Assembly: GCA_017416425.1 (NCBI GenBank)
Contig: JAFQCL010000015.1
Coordinates: forward strand, 1 to 64,000
DNA length: 64,000 nt
Origin: Clostridia bacterium
Lineage (GTDB): Bacteria > Bacillota > Clostridia > Christensenellales > CAG-138
Direction of reading: 5' to 3'
Below the pieces are notes generated by a model. The model saw nothing but the letters and a program-made list of their open reading frames with translations. It did not search any database and was not told the origin of the DNA. Of the stretch, positions 8,723 to 17,937 are shown in pieces; the stretch's first letter is position 1; each line of letters begins with the position of its first letter. The position numbers were made by a program, and so were the translations under genes.

Positions 8723-8926
8723 TCAATGCCAGGTTTCCAAATGTGCGATTAGCTGTAACAAGTGTTGTCGCGGAGTGGATTTATTGGGACTACTACGCAG
8801 GTATGGAAGATCTGTATCTTTCACACTTGTGATATAATCGACAGCCTCATCGTCATCCTTATACTTTTTCAGAAGATACTCTAATATCTCATCTTCTGTC
8901 ATGCTATCATAATTTGATTTCATCAT
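8723..8926 (-). CDS. 67-aa protein of unknown function
   Basis: A small ORF that begins inside the end of the ASCH gene (20-base overlap, different frame) and stops 11 bases before the J-domain start. The tight overlap argues for a real, translationally coupled gene. The N-terminal half is acidic (MTEDEILEYLL, KYKDDDEAVDYI) and the C-terminal half is basic and polar. No family was recognised. Two adjacent ATG codons (8926 and 8923) are possible starts. Confidence 0.55.
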   Translation of the reverse strand: MMKSNYDSMTEDEILEYLLKKYKDDDEAVDYITSVKDTDLPYLRSSPNKSTPRQHLLQLIAHLETWH

Positions 8927-9587
8927 CTTCGCCATAGGGACTTGCAACGCCCCAATCATCAAGAATTTTATGGGCTTTTTTATCTGTAATTTGTTCGAGT
9001 TCGCAATTTCCTTCACCATCGTAGAATGCTTTCTCATATTCTGAGGTGGGTTCAGTTAACTTCCATTCTGCTGTACCCTTACTCATGTATTCTAAAGAAG
9101 CTTGTCCTACACGCCAACGGATCAAATCACCAGATGTTTTTTCCAAGTAATAGCATCCAATTTTTCCGTATTTGTACGAGACAGGAGCAATATACTTCAT
9201 AAACACGTCGTCTGCTTCTTCAGGAGAAAGATTACCATCATCAATGACTTCAATAAGTTCATCATCAACATAGTAGAAATTCAATTTACCTTTTACGGGA
9301 AAAGGCTTAACTATGCGAACATTAGACAAATGCCATGCAAAACTACCAGATTCGGGCATTTCATCCATGCAGGCTGCTTCTAGATGTGTTTTTCTAAATT
9401 GTGTTACTTTATCAAGCGATACAATACATAATGCATGACCTGAAATCATGGCAGGAATTTTGGGTGCAGCACTGCTACAAATAAGCAGATCTCCACGATG
9501 TTCTGTATTCCAAGAACGAACTTCAATGGTTTTCTCTCCGGTCATAATCCAGTGAGCAAAAGGATTTTGAATAGATATAGCTTTCAT
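8907..9587 (-). CDS. ASCH-domain protein with C-terminal extension
   Basis: A 226-aa protein. The ASCH domain occupies about residues 1-100, with the typical start ISIQNPFAHWIMTGEKTIEVR. This fold binds RNA or modified nucleosides and includes nucleases and readers of methylated cytidine. A second part (about 125-226) has no recognised family. It follows the WYL regulator by 71 bases and overlaps the 67-aa gene. In a cluster with HIRAN and DUF262 it could read RNA or base modification, but that is inference. Confidence 0.8.
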   Translation of the reverse strand: MKAISIQNPFAHWIMTGEKTIEVRSWNTEHRGDLLICSSAAPKIPAMISGHALCIVSLDKVTQFRKTHLEAACMDEMPESGSFAWHLSNVRIVKPFPVKGKLNFYYVDDELIEVIDDGNLSPEEADDVFMKYIAPVSYKYGKIGCYYLEKTSGDLIRWRVGQASLEYMSKGTAEWKLTEPTSEYEKAFYDGEGNCELEQITDKKAHKILDDWGVASPYGEDDEIKL

Positions 9588-9657
9588 ATTGGTACCTGCT
9601 TTCGTCTTTTTTATTATGGGTGATATAGTGAAACTATCGACACCATATTGTAGTTAC

Positions 9658-10638
9658 TTATAAACTTTCAGCCGCGCTTTTTAATAGTTTTGTATACTCG
9701 CCTTTGATTTCTTCAGGACCTCGTATTCTAACTTTACCCCCAAATCCAAAAACCCAACTATAGAAAATATGGGTTGTTGCAACATGAACGATAGCTCTAA
9801 ATGAAACCATATCGTTTGCGTAGGTGGTTACTGCTTCTCCAAAGCGATCAATAATCGCATCCATAACGTCGTTATCACAAATCAGTTCAACTTGTTTATA
9901 GCCACCACCAAACATATGGAAAGTAGTATTGATGTATTGATCTATATCGAAGTCCTTTGGTGCAGCGTGGCAATCTTCATCAAGGATTTGTGGGCAACTC
10001 GCTATACGGTCAACGCGGAAACATACTATCTCCTTCTGATTTTCATTTCTCACGCCAACTATATAGTAGCGATCACCATTCCAAACAAGATGAAGAGGGG
10101 AGATAATATATTGCTGTCCATCGTGACGCAACTGCTTTTCTTTACGGACATTATACTTAAAGTACTGAAAAGTAATTTTTTTGTTTTTATTGATTGCTTC
10201 GTTGACAGCATCGATTATAAGCAATATTTTTTCATTGCCGCTTCTAATACGTCCCTCACATCGAATATTACGGCGAAGAGCAGTGGCACCGTGTATACCT
10301 GCTAAGGAACCAAGTTTATTGACCAAGTCATGGCTTTTGTTCGCAGGAATCACTTTTGCAGATTGAACCGCATCGATTAGTAGCTTTAGTTCCGCAATAT
10401 CAAATAGTCTGTTTACGAGATTATAACGATTTTGGGTGGATTTTATCTCTTGAATGTCCATCCCGAATCGCTTTAATAGTTCAATATCTCCCTTGATTGT
10501 TTGACGATGAGATGTAATACCATATTCGTTCTCAAGAATATGTAATAATTGCGTAGTCGTCAGATAATTCATCTCATCAGTCTGTTCATATAGTATTTTA
10601 GCAAGACACAGAGGTCTTATCTTAGCATCGTTATCCAT
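9658..10638 (-). CDS. WYL-domain transcriptional regulator
   Basis: A 326-aa regulator. The N-terminal winged helix (about 1-75, with HRQTIKGDIELL) is followed by a WYL/Sm-like ligand domain (about 140-225, LVWNGDRYYIVG) and a C-terminal extension. Such proteins (CapW/BrxR type) repress defence genes until they sense a nucleic-acid ligand. ATG 10638 is preferred because GAGGTG is five bases upstream; a longer start at 10665 lacks one. It lies 37 bases after hsdR and heads the seven-gene tail, so it may mark an independently controlled module. Confidence 0.85.
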   Translation of the reverse strand: MDNDAKIRPLCLAKILYEQTDEMNYLTTTQLLHILENEYGITSHRQTIKGDIELLKRFGMDIQEIKSTQNRYNLVNRLFDIAELKLLIDAVQSAKVIPANKSHDLVNKLGSLAGIHGATALRRNIRCEGRIRSGNEKILLIIDAVNEAINKNKKITFQYFKYNVRKEKQLRHDGQQYIISPLHLVWNGDRYYIVGVRNENQKEIVCFRVDRIASCPQILDEDCHAAPKDFDIDQYINTTFHMFGGGYKQVELICDNDVMDAIIDRFGEAVTTYANDMVSFRAIVHVATTHIFYSWVFGFGGKVRIRGPEEIKGEYTKLLKSAAESL

Positions 10639-10674
10639 AGAGCACCTCACTATCGGATGTTGCAATATGTATCA

Positions 10675-13600
10675 TCAAGCAACAATAATGGTGGCATTAT
10701 CCTTTACTTTATTTATGGCAGCCATAATAGCTGTCTGTGTTTTTCTATCAAACAATTTGGTGAAACTCAACGGTTTATCAAATGGCGGCTTAGTTAGCAT
10801 AGTAACATTCTCCATATAACCGTTTTGTTCTATATGATTGATAATCTTATGCACAAAAGCAATCTGCTTTTGGTTCAGTGATTGATCGTTAATAAACTGA
10901 GAGAATGCAGACATCGCTGCATCGTGATCCAACTTTGCGATCTTTCGCACCAGCAATCCAAACGGCGTATCACCAAATTCACGTATATAGTCTTCCTTGC
11001 TACCAAGTTCACTTGTAAGCACTCGCTCCAATTCTTGATAATCTCCAGATGCCAAAGGAATATTGTGTGTCAGCTTATAAATGGCCAGCGTGTTACCATT
11101 CTCATTTACATAACGATTGACTTTGGCGCGATAATCTTCGAAGTCGTATGCAGCATCCAATTGAACACCTTCTTGTTGGTCAATTACCGGATCAGTCAGA
11201 TGAGTGATAATGGTTTTTTTGCCGGGTGTCTGTTCCACAATGAACTTAATTAGCTCACGCAATTCTTTTCGTACCTTTTCAAACTGGAGAATATCATTTG
11301 CTTCCCAGAACGTATCAGTGTTGACTTCTTTGATGACCGGCAACTTTGCCTTGATCTGTGGAATGCTGACTTTACGTTCTAGCAGTGTTCCCATATCACG
11401 TAGCTGCTTTTGAGCATGAATGAAAGACGGCATTTGCTCCATGGATGCAATCATAAGGCCGTACATAAAGTTGTCAAAACGCTTTGCATACTCATCGTTG
11501 TCATCCATTTGAACGATAGGGGCAATCTGCTGCAGGAGTTCGCCCTTATCGCCCTCACTAATGTAGTTGAATGCACCGGGCTTTTTGTATTTTTCAACAC
11601 TCTGCATGCGTAAACGTACTGCAATTAAATCTGTATTCAATGCTTGCACCTGTGTGAAACATTCGCCAACCAACTCAGAACGCCATGTTTGGAAGTCATC
11701 GCTAGCAAATGCACTTTCCTGCAACATAACTGCCAATCTGACTTTCTTACCGAAAATGTTTTCGGTAAGCGATTTGGTATCTCTGGATTCAAAGCCTTCC
11801 TTATGGGTGCGGAAGTATTCGAAGTTTCCACAGTAATCAAAAATAAGGAAACGTTTCTTATCGGTATATTCTCCTTCAATTTGGTCTGTGCAGGTCAGTC
11901 CCTTGCACAGACGCGTGCCACGTCCAATCATCTGCCAGAACTTCGCCTTGGAGCGCACCTTCTTAAAGAATACGAGATTGACACACTGCGGCACATCGAT
12001 GCCGGTGTCCATCATATCAACTGATACAGCGATGATCGGATCTTTATCGGGGATCTTAAAGTCATCAATAATAGTCTGTGCATATGTATCATCACAAATA
12101 ACGCGCTGTGCGAAAGTGCCGTGATACTTGGGGTACAACTTATTGAACCGTTCTAAAATGAATTCTGCGTGTCGCTTGTTCTGCGCAAATATGATGGTTT
12201 TACCCAATCGGTCACCACCAGCCACACGAATACCGCGCTCCATTAAATCTTGCAGCACCATATCCACGGTCGTTTCATTAAACACAAACTTGTTCAACTG
12301 CGCAGACGGAATGAATTCAGGCATAAGACCGTCTTCAATGAAGTCATCCTCAAAGCGTTCTTTATCTTCATCGGAGAGATCATCGTATGTGATGCCTTCT
12401 TCCAAGAACTTGGTTTTTACTTCGTAGTTATAATACGGGACGAGCACATGGTCTTGATATACTGCCGTCTCATAGTCGTATGCATAAGTAGGAATACCAT
12501 GCTCCATTTCGAAGAAATCATAGGTATTACGATCCACATCCGTTTTCGGTGTTGCAGTCAAACCTACCATGATTGCGTCGAAGTATTCGAATATAGCACG
12601 GTATTTTTTGAAAATGCTGCGGTGACTTTCGTCAATGATGATAAGATCGAAATGCGCCGGTGTAAACAAACGCTGACCATTCTTCGTCTTTGTATCATCA
12701 ATGGCGTTCAACATTGTCGGATATGTAGAGAAAATGATTCTGGCACTGCGATCGTCCTTATTGGAACAAAGGTTGCACAACGACATATCAGGCAAATAAT
12801 TCTTAAAGTCATCCTTTGCCTGTTTTACAAGCGCAGTACGGTCTGCCAAGAACAGAATATTAGTGACATGCTTACCGCGACTCAGCACATCAGTTAAACT
12901 GGATGCCGTTCTGGTTTTGCCGGTGCCCGTGGCCATAACAAGCAAATGCTTTCTGAACCCCATGCCGATCTGTTCACATACCGCGCGGATTGCTTCCTTC
13001 TGGTAGTATCTGTCAGTGATGTGGTCGTCAATCGGAATGGTCATAAGATCCATGCGCTCTGTTCTGCGGTTCATAAGTTTCTGCAAATCATCTTTGCTGA
13101 ATATTCCGCTGACTCTGCGCTGGGGGCTGCTCTTGTCATCCCAAAAATATGTCTCGAAGCCGTTGGTAGTGAACATCATAGGACGGCGACCGAATTTGCG
13201 CTCTAAACAGTCAGCATACAATACAGCTTGTTTGCGTCCTATGTTGGGGTCCTTACTGGAGCGCTTAGCTTCAACAACTGCTAAAGGTAAACCATCTTTC
13301 CCAAACAACACATAGTCTACATAGCCTGCTTGTCCTATCACGCCAGCCATACCATCAACCGGATATTCTTCCTGTACATCTGCGTCAGCACCGGTAAATT
13401 TCCAGCCCATCTGCTTCATGTCCACATCGATATAAATCTTACGGGTTTTGAACTCAGAAAGGTCTGCCGCAACAAAGGTACGCTCTTGTTGGTTCTGTTC
13501 CTTAGCTGCAGTAATCTGGGCAGACATCTGCTCAATCTGCTGACGCAATGCCTCAATTTCTGCATCTTTTTCACCGAGCAGACTTTCTTGTTCTTTGATT

Positions 13601-14049
13601 TTCTTTGTATCTACTATTACACGCTCTGTTGGAAGCTTCGCTTCTTCAAATTGACGTTCTTCATAATTGGTACCATAACAATAGTCAACCCACTGAATGA
13701 ACTCAAATAATCCCTGCAAGGAAGCCAGGGCATCGCTAGCTTGTACACTCCGTTCTGTATGAACAGCTAAATTACCCAGTTTAATAACAAAAGGTAACTT
13801 GCCCCATGTGTTATAGTCCACAGCAAAACGGAACGTTGGCTCATGTATTAGTGACTGCAAATTGTCTTTGTAAGGCATTTGCATGGTAGTATCTGCAGAA
13901 TAGACCCATTTCACTGCCAGCTCCAGTGCTTTTCTGCATCCGACTGCGCACATCGCAGGTGCAGACACATACACCTTTTCTGCTTCAATTGCTGCCGAAG
14001 CAAACAAAGCGTATTCTTTTTTCTCTTTTAGGAATTCGAAGTTTGACAT
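10675..14049 (-). CDS. hsdR: Type I restriction enzyme, R (motor/nuclease) subunit
   Basis: A 1124-aa HsdR. An N-terminal DUF4145-like helical part (1-150) is followed by a coiled coil and then the PD-(D/E)xK nuclease (about 245-270, VDYVLFG then VVEAKRS). The SF2 translocase has ATGTGKT at about 373 and a DESH box at about 470, plus a C-terminal subunit-interaction domain. ATG 14049 follows AGGAG by eight bases; a GTG at 14058 is possible. It overlaps hsdS2 by 22 bases. With HsdM and HsdS it would translocate and cut unmodified DNA. Confidence 0.95.
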   Translation of the reverse strand: MSNFEFLKEKKEYALFASAAIEAEKVYVSAPAMCAVGCRKALELAVKWVYSADTTMQMPYKDNLQSLIHEPTFRFAVDYNTWGKLPFVIKLGNLAVHTERSVQASDALASLQGLFEFIQWVDYCYGTNYEERQFEEAKLPTERVIVDTKKIKEQESLLGEKDAEIEALRQQIEQMSAQITAAKEQNQQERTFVAADLSEFKTRKIYIDVDMKQMGWKFTGADADVQEEYPVDGMAGVIGQAGYVDYVLFGKDGLPLAVVEAKRSSKDPNIGRKQAVLYADCLERKFGRRPMMFTTNGFETYFWDDKSSPQRRVSGIFSKDDLQKLMNRRTERMDLMTIPIDDHITDRYYQKEAIRAVCEQIGMGFRKHLLVMATGTGKTRTASSLTDVLSRGKHVTNILFLADRTALVKQAKDDFKNYLPDMSLCNLCSNKDDRSARIIFSTYPTMLNAIDDTKTKNGQRLFTPAHFDLIIIDESHRSIFKKYRAIFEYFDAIMVGLTATPKTDVDRNTYDFFEMEHGIPTYAYDYETAVYQDHVLVPYYNYEVKTKFLEEGITYDDLSDEDKERFEDDFIEDGLMPEFIPSAQLNKFVFNETTVDMVLQDLMERGIRVAGGDRLGKTIIFAQNKRHAEFILERFNKLYPKYHGTFAQRVICDDTYAQTIIDDFKIPDKDPIIAVSVDMMDTGIDVPQCVNLVFFKKVRSKAKFWQMIGRGTRLCKGLTCTDQIEGEYTDKKRFLIFDYCGNFEYFRTHKEGFESRDTKSLTENIFGKKVRLAVMLQESAFASDDFQTWRSELVGECFTQVQALNTDLIAVRLRMQSVEKYKKPGAFNYISEGDKGELLQQIAPIVQMDDNDEYAKRFDNFMYGLMIASMEQMPSFIHAQKQLRDMGTLLERKVSIPQIKAKLPVIKEVNTDTFWEANDILQFEKVRKELRELIKFIVEQTPGKKTIITHLTDPVIDQQEGVQLDAAYDFEDYRAKVNRYVNENGNTLAIYKLTHNIPLASGDYQELERVLTSELGSKEDYIREFGDTPFGLLVRKIAKLDHDAAMSAFSQFINDQSLNQKQIAFVHKIINHIEQNGYMENVTMLTKPPFDKPLSFTKLFDRKTQTAIMAAINKVKDNATIIVA

Positions 14050-15149
14050 ATCATCCACTCCTGTCTAAAGTTACTTGCTGCATGCTGGCAGCTACGATAG
14101 CTCATCGAGCTGTAATATTTTGATTTGTCGGTCTGTTCGACAAAGGCTGCAAACTGCTTCTGTTGCTCCATCGATGGTACTGGCAACCGTAGCTTTCGGA
14201 TTTCCGAAAGGTTTAGTGTCTTTTGCGCTATGCCTTTAACTCGAGCATCTATCTGTCTCTGTACATCTGCTGAAAGGATTGCGCCGTGCAAGTACTCGCT
14301 ATTTACCATGTCTGCGTTTGGTTTTAGATACGCAATATGCCTTTGAAAACAAAACGGCTTATTTGACTTTACCACTGCTGGGTGACCATATGAACCAACA
14401 GTAGATAAGAGAATATCTCCTATTGCTATAGGGGTACGCTTGATCAACTCTGCATAGGTTTCCTCCGAAATAAATTTTTCGGCATCGTAACTAATCTCGT
14501 TGGTAACGATATTTGAAACAAACAGGAACGGTATTCCTGTCGCAGCAAACTTAGGTGGCTGATGCGTTCCGTCCGTAATAATCTTGCAGATATCAACCAT
14601 CATCTTTTTATCTTTGTCAGGCGTATCACCAAACAGTTCGACAAATCGGGACTTGACGAGCTGATCGAGAAGGAGCAGTTCCTCCTTGCGTTTGTCTATC
14701 AACCTTACAACTTGACTGATTTCGTCAACAATTTGCTCTTGTTCAGTCTTATCACGGTATGGAATCACCATTTGTCGCATTGCGGCCTGCGTTAATTTTT
14801 GTCGTGTCGCACCATTTACTAACCCTTCTGTGTCGTAATACATAAGTGCGTAGCAAAGATAATCCACATTTACGATCGGCTTAGCCTTCAAAACATGTGC
14901 GTGGTTGTTTACCCAGCACTTTCCGGATACGCGATACGCTATCGGACGATCTTTAGATCCAAAATTGCCACCATCTTCTGCAAGAAGTACTAATTCATCG
15001 TCAAATATGTATTCTGCCACATAATCCTGCAAGCCATTTGCTCCATAATACGGGTACACGCCTGCTTTTCGGTCTTTCGCTGTAATCGGAACGCGACGCG
15101 AATCAAGGATTTCACACACTTCTTCCAGCTTTTTATATGCTATGCTCAT
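14028..15149 (-). CDS. hsdS: Type I specificity subunit (second copy, hsdS2)
   Basis: A 373-aa HsdS with two target-recognition domains (about 1-130 and 180-330). They are separated by the conserved helix with LDQLVKSRFVELFGD (about 160-175) and closed by a second helix (FAAFVEQTDKSK). Each TRD reads half of the split recognition site. The C-terminus runs on for 25 unusual residues that overlap hsdR. Its last conserved 39 bases (14118-14156) are identical to those of the neighbouring half cassette (15176-15214), evidence of recent exchange. ATG 15149 overlaps the cassette stop as ATGA. Confidence 0.9.
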   Translation of the reverse strand: MSIAYKKLEEVCEILDSRRVPITAKDRKAGVYPYYGANGLQDYVAEYIFDDELVLLAEDGGNFGSKDRPIAYRVSGKCWVNNHAHVLKAKPIVNVDYLCYALMYYDTEGLVNGATRQKLTQAAMRQMVIPYRDKTEQEQIVDEISQVVRLIDKRKEELLLLDQLVKSRFVELFGDTPDKDKKMMVDICKIITDGTHQPPKFAATGIPFLFVSNIVTNEISYDAEKFISEETYAELIKRTPIAIGDILLSTVGSYGHPAVVKSNKPFCFQRHIAYLKPNADMVNSEYLHGAILSADVQRQIDARVKGIAQKTLNLSEIRKLRLPVPSMEQQKQFAAFVEQTDKSKYYSSMSYRSCQHAASNFRQEWMICQTSNS

Positions 15150-15736
15150 GCTGCCGCCTCCATCTCACCGCAAAGTTTTGATTTGTCGGTCTGTTCGACA
15201 AAGGCTGCAAACTGGTTTTGTAGTGTGATAGGCACATCAAAAACTCGGCATTTTTTTAGTGCAAATATCTTTAGCTCCGCAAATGTTGTTCCAGATGCAA
15301 TACTGCTATAGTCGGTCATAATCCTATCCTTCAAAGTATAGAGCAGAAAAACGGGATTATAGCTGGCATCAATTGCGTGAACCCACAGGACACGACCATC
15401 TTTGAAGTAGAATGGTTTATCAGTATTAACCACCCAAATTCGTCCATCCGGACAAATAGAGGGCATCAACAAATCGCCAACCTGGGGTGCTCCTGTGGCT
15501 TCACAAAGCTCTACATAGTGTTGCTCTGTTATAAATAACTCAGGAATAATTTGTTTTCCTTCAGCCAAAGCACCAACCTCTGTTCCGCGATAAAAAGGAA
15601 TACCTCCTTCCTGTAACTCTTCAGCAAATACTCGCTTACTGGAACCAACCTCAGCAATGTCCTCGAGGCACTTTGTTTTCCAGCCTTTAGGATTGGTTAA
15701 GCAATCCCCAAACAGTTCGATAAATCGGGATTGGCA
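15146..15736 (-). pseudogene. Silent hsdS half cassette (C-terminal TRD, no start codon)
   Basis: The frame reads SRFIELFGDCL, then a single TRD, then QFAAFVEQTDKSK and a stop, exactly the C-terminal half of an HsdS. The frame is open from about 15766, but no ATG or GTG precedes the TRD; the first possible start is a TTG at 15568 inside it. It begins directly at the 3' end of the recombinase gene, within the direct repeat CCAAACAGTTCGATAAATCG (15708-15732). It is therefore a donor of recognition sequence rather than a working gene. Confidence 0.8.
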
Positions 15737-15737
15737 A

Positions 15738-16730
15738 TCAGCTAATAAATTTCCGATGGGAAATTTTCACGTTGTTCTGATTGACCATAGCGTACTGCAT
15801 GGTAGTGTCTATTTTGGCATGTCCGAGAAGCAGCTGAACCTGTTCAATGGGCATTCCCTTGTCAATAGCACGCGTTGCCAGTGTTCTTCGGAATTTATGC
15901 GGATGCACCTTGGTGATGCCCAGTCTCCGCCCGAGCTTCCTTAATCGTACTTCTACACCACTAATTTCAAGTCTGTTATAAGGGCTAAGTAGCGAAACGA
16001 ATAAGGCGGGGTTATCATCCGTTCTGCTCTCCAGATAATTCTTCAGATGTATCTTGGTTCGAGCATCGAAGTAAACCGGTCGTTCTTTGCTGCCTTTTCC
16101 AAACACTACACATTCCCTGTTTTCAAAATCAATATCATCTCTGTTCAGATGCACTAGCTCTCCGACGCGCATTCCTGTCGAAGCAAGCAGGTCAATCATA
16201 GCGAGATCCCGCAAGCATCCACATTGGTCACGCATGGTTTCTAACGCTTCATCCGTATAGGTTTCCTTCACAGTTTTGTTGGAGCGAATTTTGTGGATCC
16301 TGCGTACAGGACTTTTCAAAATATAGTTTTCATCTTCCAACCAAGTAAAAAAACTGGACATAATCCTACGGATATTATCAATATTACCTTTGCTGCATTG
16401 CGTCTGCTGTTGATAATCTGATAAGTATGTTCTCAGATTATCTGTCTGCATTTGCGTCACATGACAGTCCACCTCCACAAATAGCCTGCGGATTGATGTT
16501 TCATAGTATCGCAGTGTTTTTTCACTACAACCTTCAACTCGCTTGGCTGACAGAAACATATCTAACAATTCAGTATTTGTTTCTCTGTCAAGCTGCTGAA
16601 CCCCTTCGTTGGCAGTAATCTGGACACCCCAGAGAGCATGCTGCAATACATTTTGCAACTGTTCCATTTGAGCGTTGTCCAAGTAGGGGATCATCTGTCT
16701 TGTGATTTCGGAAATGAGTTGGTTTTTCAT
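15738..16730 (-). CDS. Tyrosine recombinase of the hsdS locus
   Basis: A 330-aa XerC/D-like integrase. A SAM-like core-binding domain (about 50-135) precedes the catalytic domain. The catalytic set is present: Arg in TGMRVGEL, Lys in FGKGSKERP, HKFRRT, LLGHAKID and the nucleophile Tyr in MQYA. Such recombinases are typical of phase-variable type I loci, where they exchange TRDs between hsdS copies. Here all hsdS copies lie in the same direction, so deletion or cassette capture is more likely than inversion. Its stop lies four bases before the half cassette homology starts. Confidence 0.85.
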   Translation of the reverse strand: MKNQLISEITRQMIPYLDNAQMEQLQNVLQHALWGVQITANEGVQQLDRETNTELLDMFLSAKRVEGCSEKTLRYYETSIRRLFVEVDCHVTQMQTDNLRTYLSDYQQQTQCSKGNIDNIRRIMSSFFTWLEDENYILKSPVRRIHKIRSNKTVKETYTDEALETMRDQCGCLRDLAMIDLLASTGMRVGELVHLNRDDIDFENRECVVFGKGSKERPVYFDARTKIHLKNYLESRTDDNPALFVSLLSPYNRLEISGVEVRLRKLGRRLGITKVHPHKFRRTLATRAIDKGMPIEQVQLLLGHAKIDTTMQYAMVNQNNVKISHRKFIS

Positions 16731-16781
16731 GTTAGTACACCTCTAAAAATATGATGTGTACCAACATCCTGCACCGGCTCA

Positions 16782-17924
16782 TTAGCCAAAATACTGTTGC
16801 ATGAGAGATTTCTTCAAAATCTCCAGTTCCTGCAGTCCTTGCTGCACTGCCAATTTTGATTTGTCGGTCTGTTTGACGAAGGCAATAAAGTCTTTCTGCT
16901 GCTCTTGATTTGGTACAACCACACTCAAATCAGAAAGAATTTTAAGATTTATGTTTTTCTGTGCGACCTGTGGTGCCTGTTCTTCCAATATTTTTTGGAA
17001 GAAGCCAAACCAATAGTGCATATAAATCGCACTTATCGAATCTCCGGGAATAAATCCAACTACGCTATCCGGGAAGCAAGCATCAAAAGTTAAAATTGAT
17101 GTTTGCGCAATATTCGCCGCAATGGTTATGCAAAGCGTTCCAGCCTTCCACATCTTGCTTTGCTTGAGGCCAAGCTCCGAATATGTGTTGCTATACCCTG
17201 TAATATATAGCCCTGCATTTGCCACCTCGCCAGTCTGAATTAGCGGATAGGGGCCGCCGAGCAGTTCGGGGGCATTTCGAGGACGATGTTGAGACCTCCC
17301 TCTATCCAGCGATCCCAATTCTGCCAATCGCTTCGTTGGAAGATTCTTCGTATTATAAACAGGATCACCAAACAGTTCGATAAATCGGGATTTCACGAGC
17401 TGATCTAAATATTCCAACTGCAACTGTCTGTCAGCGATAACTGTGTCCAACCGGTCTAACTTTGCTGCAACTTCCATTTGCTCTGAAATATCTGGTAAAT
17501 CAATTTCAATCTCCGATATTGTTGCTTTGTTAAGCGTAAGTCCCATTACCGCTTTATTTGTTCCGTCTGTCCAGTTCTTACCACAGCAAAGGTGATAAAA
17601 ATAGGTGGGATCAATCGCATAGATGCCTTTGTCAATAAACGCCATAATTGCCTCATTCGTATAAAGCTCTTCGGCAGTAATTGCGGTTTTTCCGATAGAC
17701 AGTTTGAAACTCATAATAACAGTTTCTTTAGGAACTACCTTTATGCCACTCTCTCGGATACCTTTATCAGTAATGCATTCCTTGGTGTCAGAGATATACT
17801 TGCCAGATTTACCGATATCCGCTATTGACACCCATTTTTTGTCACCATTCCAGTATGCAGCGTTATTTCTAGAAGGTGTCTTTCCCATTTGTAAATCAAA
17901 TGCTTGTGACAGTTTGACTTTCAC
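16782..17924 (-). CDS. hsdS: Type I specificity subunit (first copy, hsdS1)
   Basis: A 380-aa HsdS with two TRDs, the central LDQLVKSRFIELFGD helix and the closing FVKQTDKSK helix. GTG 17924 is chosen because AAGGAGGTG sits seven bases before it; an in-frame ATG at 17948 lacks an SD. The TRDs differ from those of hsdS2 and the cassette. The central repeat (17368-17392) matches the cassette repeat base for base. The gene follows the HEPN gene closely and is cotranscribed with hsdM, so it is probably the specificity subunit in use. Confidence 0.9.
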   Translation of the reverse strand: MKVKLSQAFDLQMGKTPSRNNAAYWNGDKKWVSIADIGKSGKYISDTKECITDKGIRESGIKVVPKETVIMSFKLSIGKTAITAEELYTNEAIMAFIDKGIYAIDPTYFYHLCCGKNWTDGTNKAVMGLTLNKATISEIEIDLPDISEQMEVAAKLDRLDTVIADRQLQLEYLDQLVKSRFIELFGDPVYNTKNLPTKRLAELGSLDRGRSQHRPRNAPELLGGPYPLIQTGEVANAGLYITGYSNTYSELGLKQSKMWKAGTLCITIAANIAQTSILTFDACFPDSVVGFIPGDSISAIYMHYWFGFFQKILEEQAPQVAQKNINLKILSDLSVVVPNQEQQKDFIAFVKQTDKSKLAVQQGLQELEILKKSLMQQYFG

Positions 17925-17937
17925 TTCGGACACCTCC

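Noticed and set aside
14028-17924. Invertible hsdS switch
   Set aside because: Inversion needs inverted repeats, but all shared repeats I found are direct and all hsdS copies lie on the minus strand.
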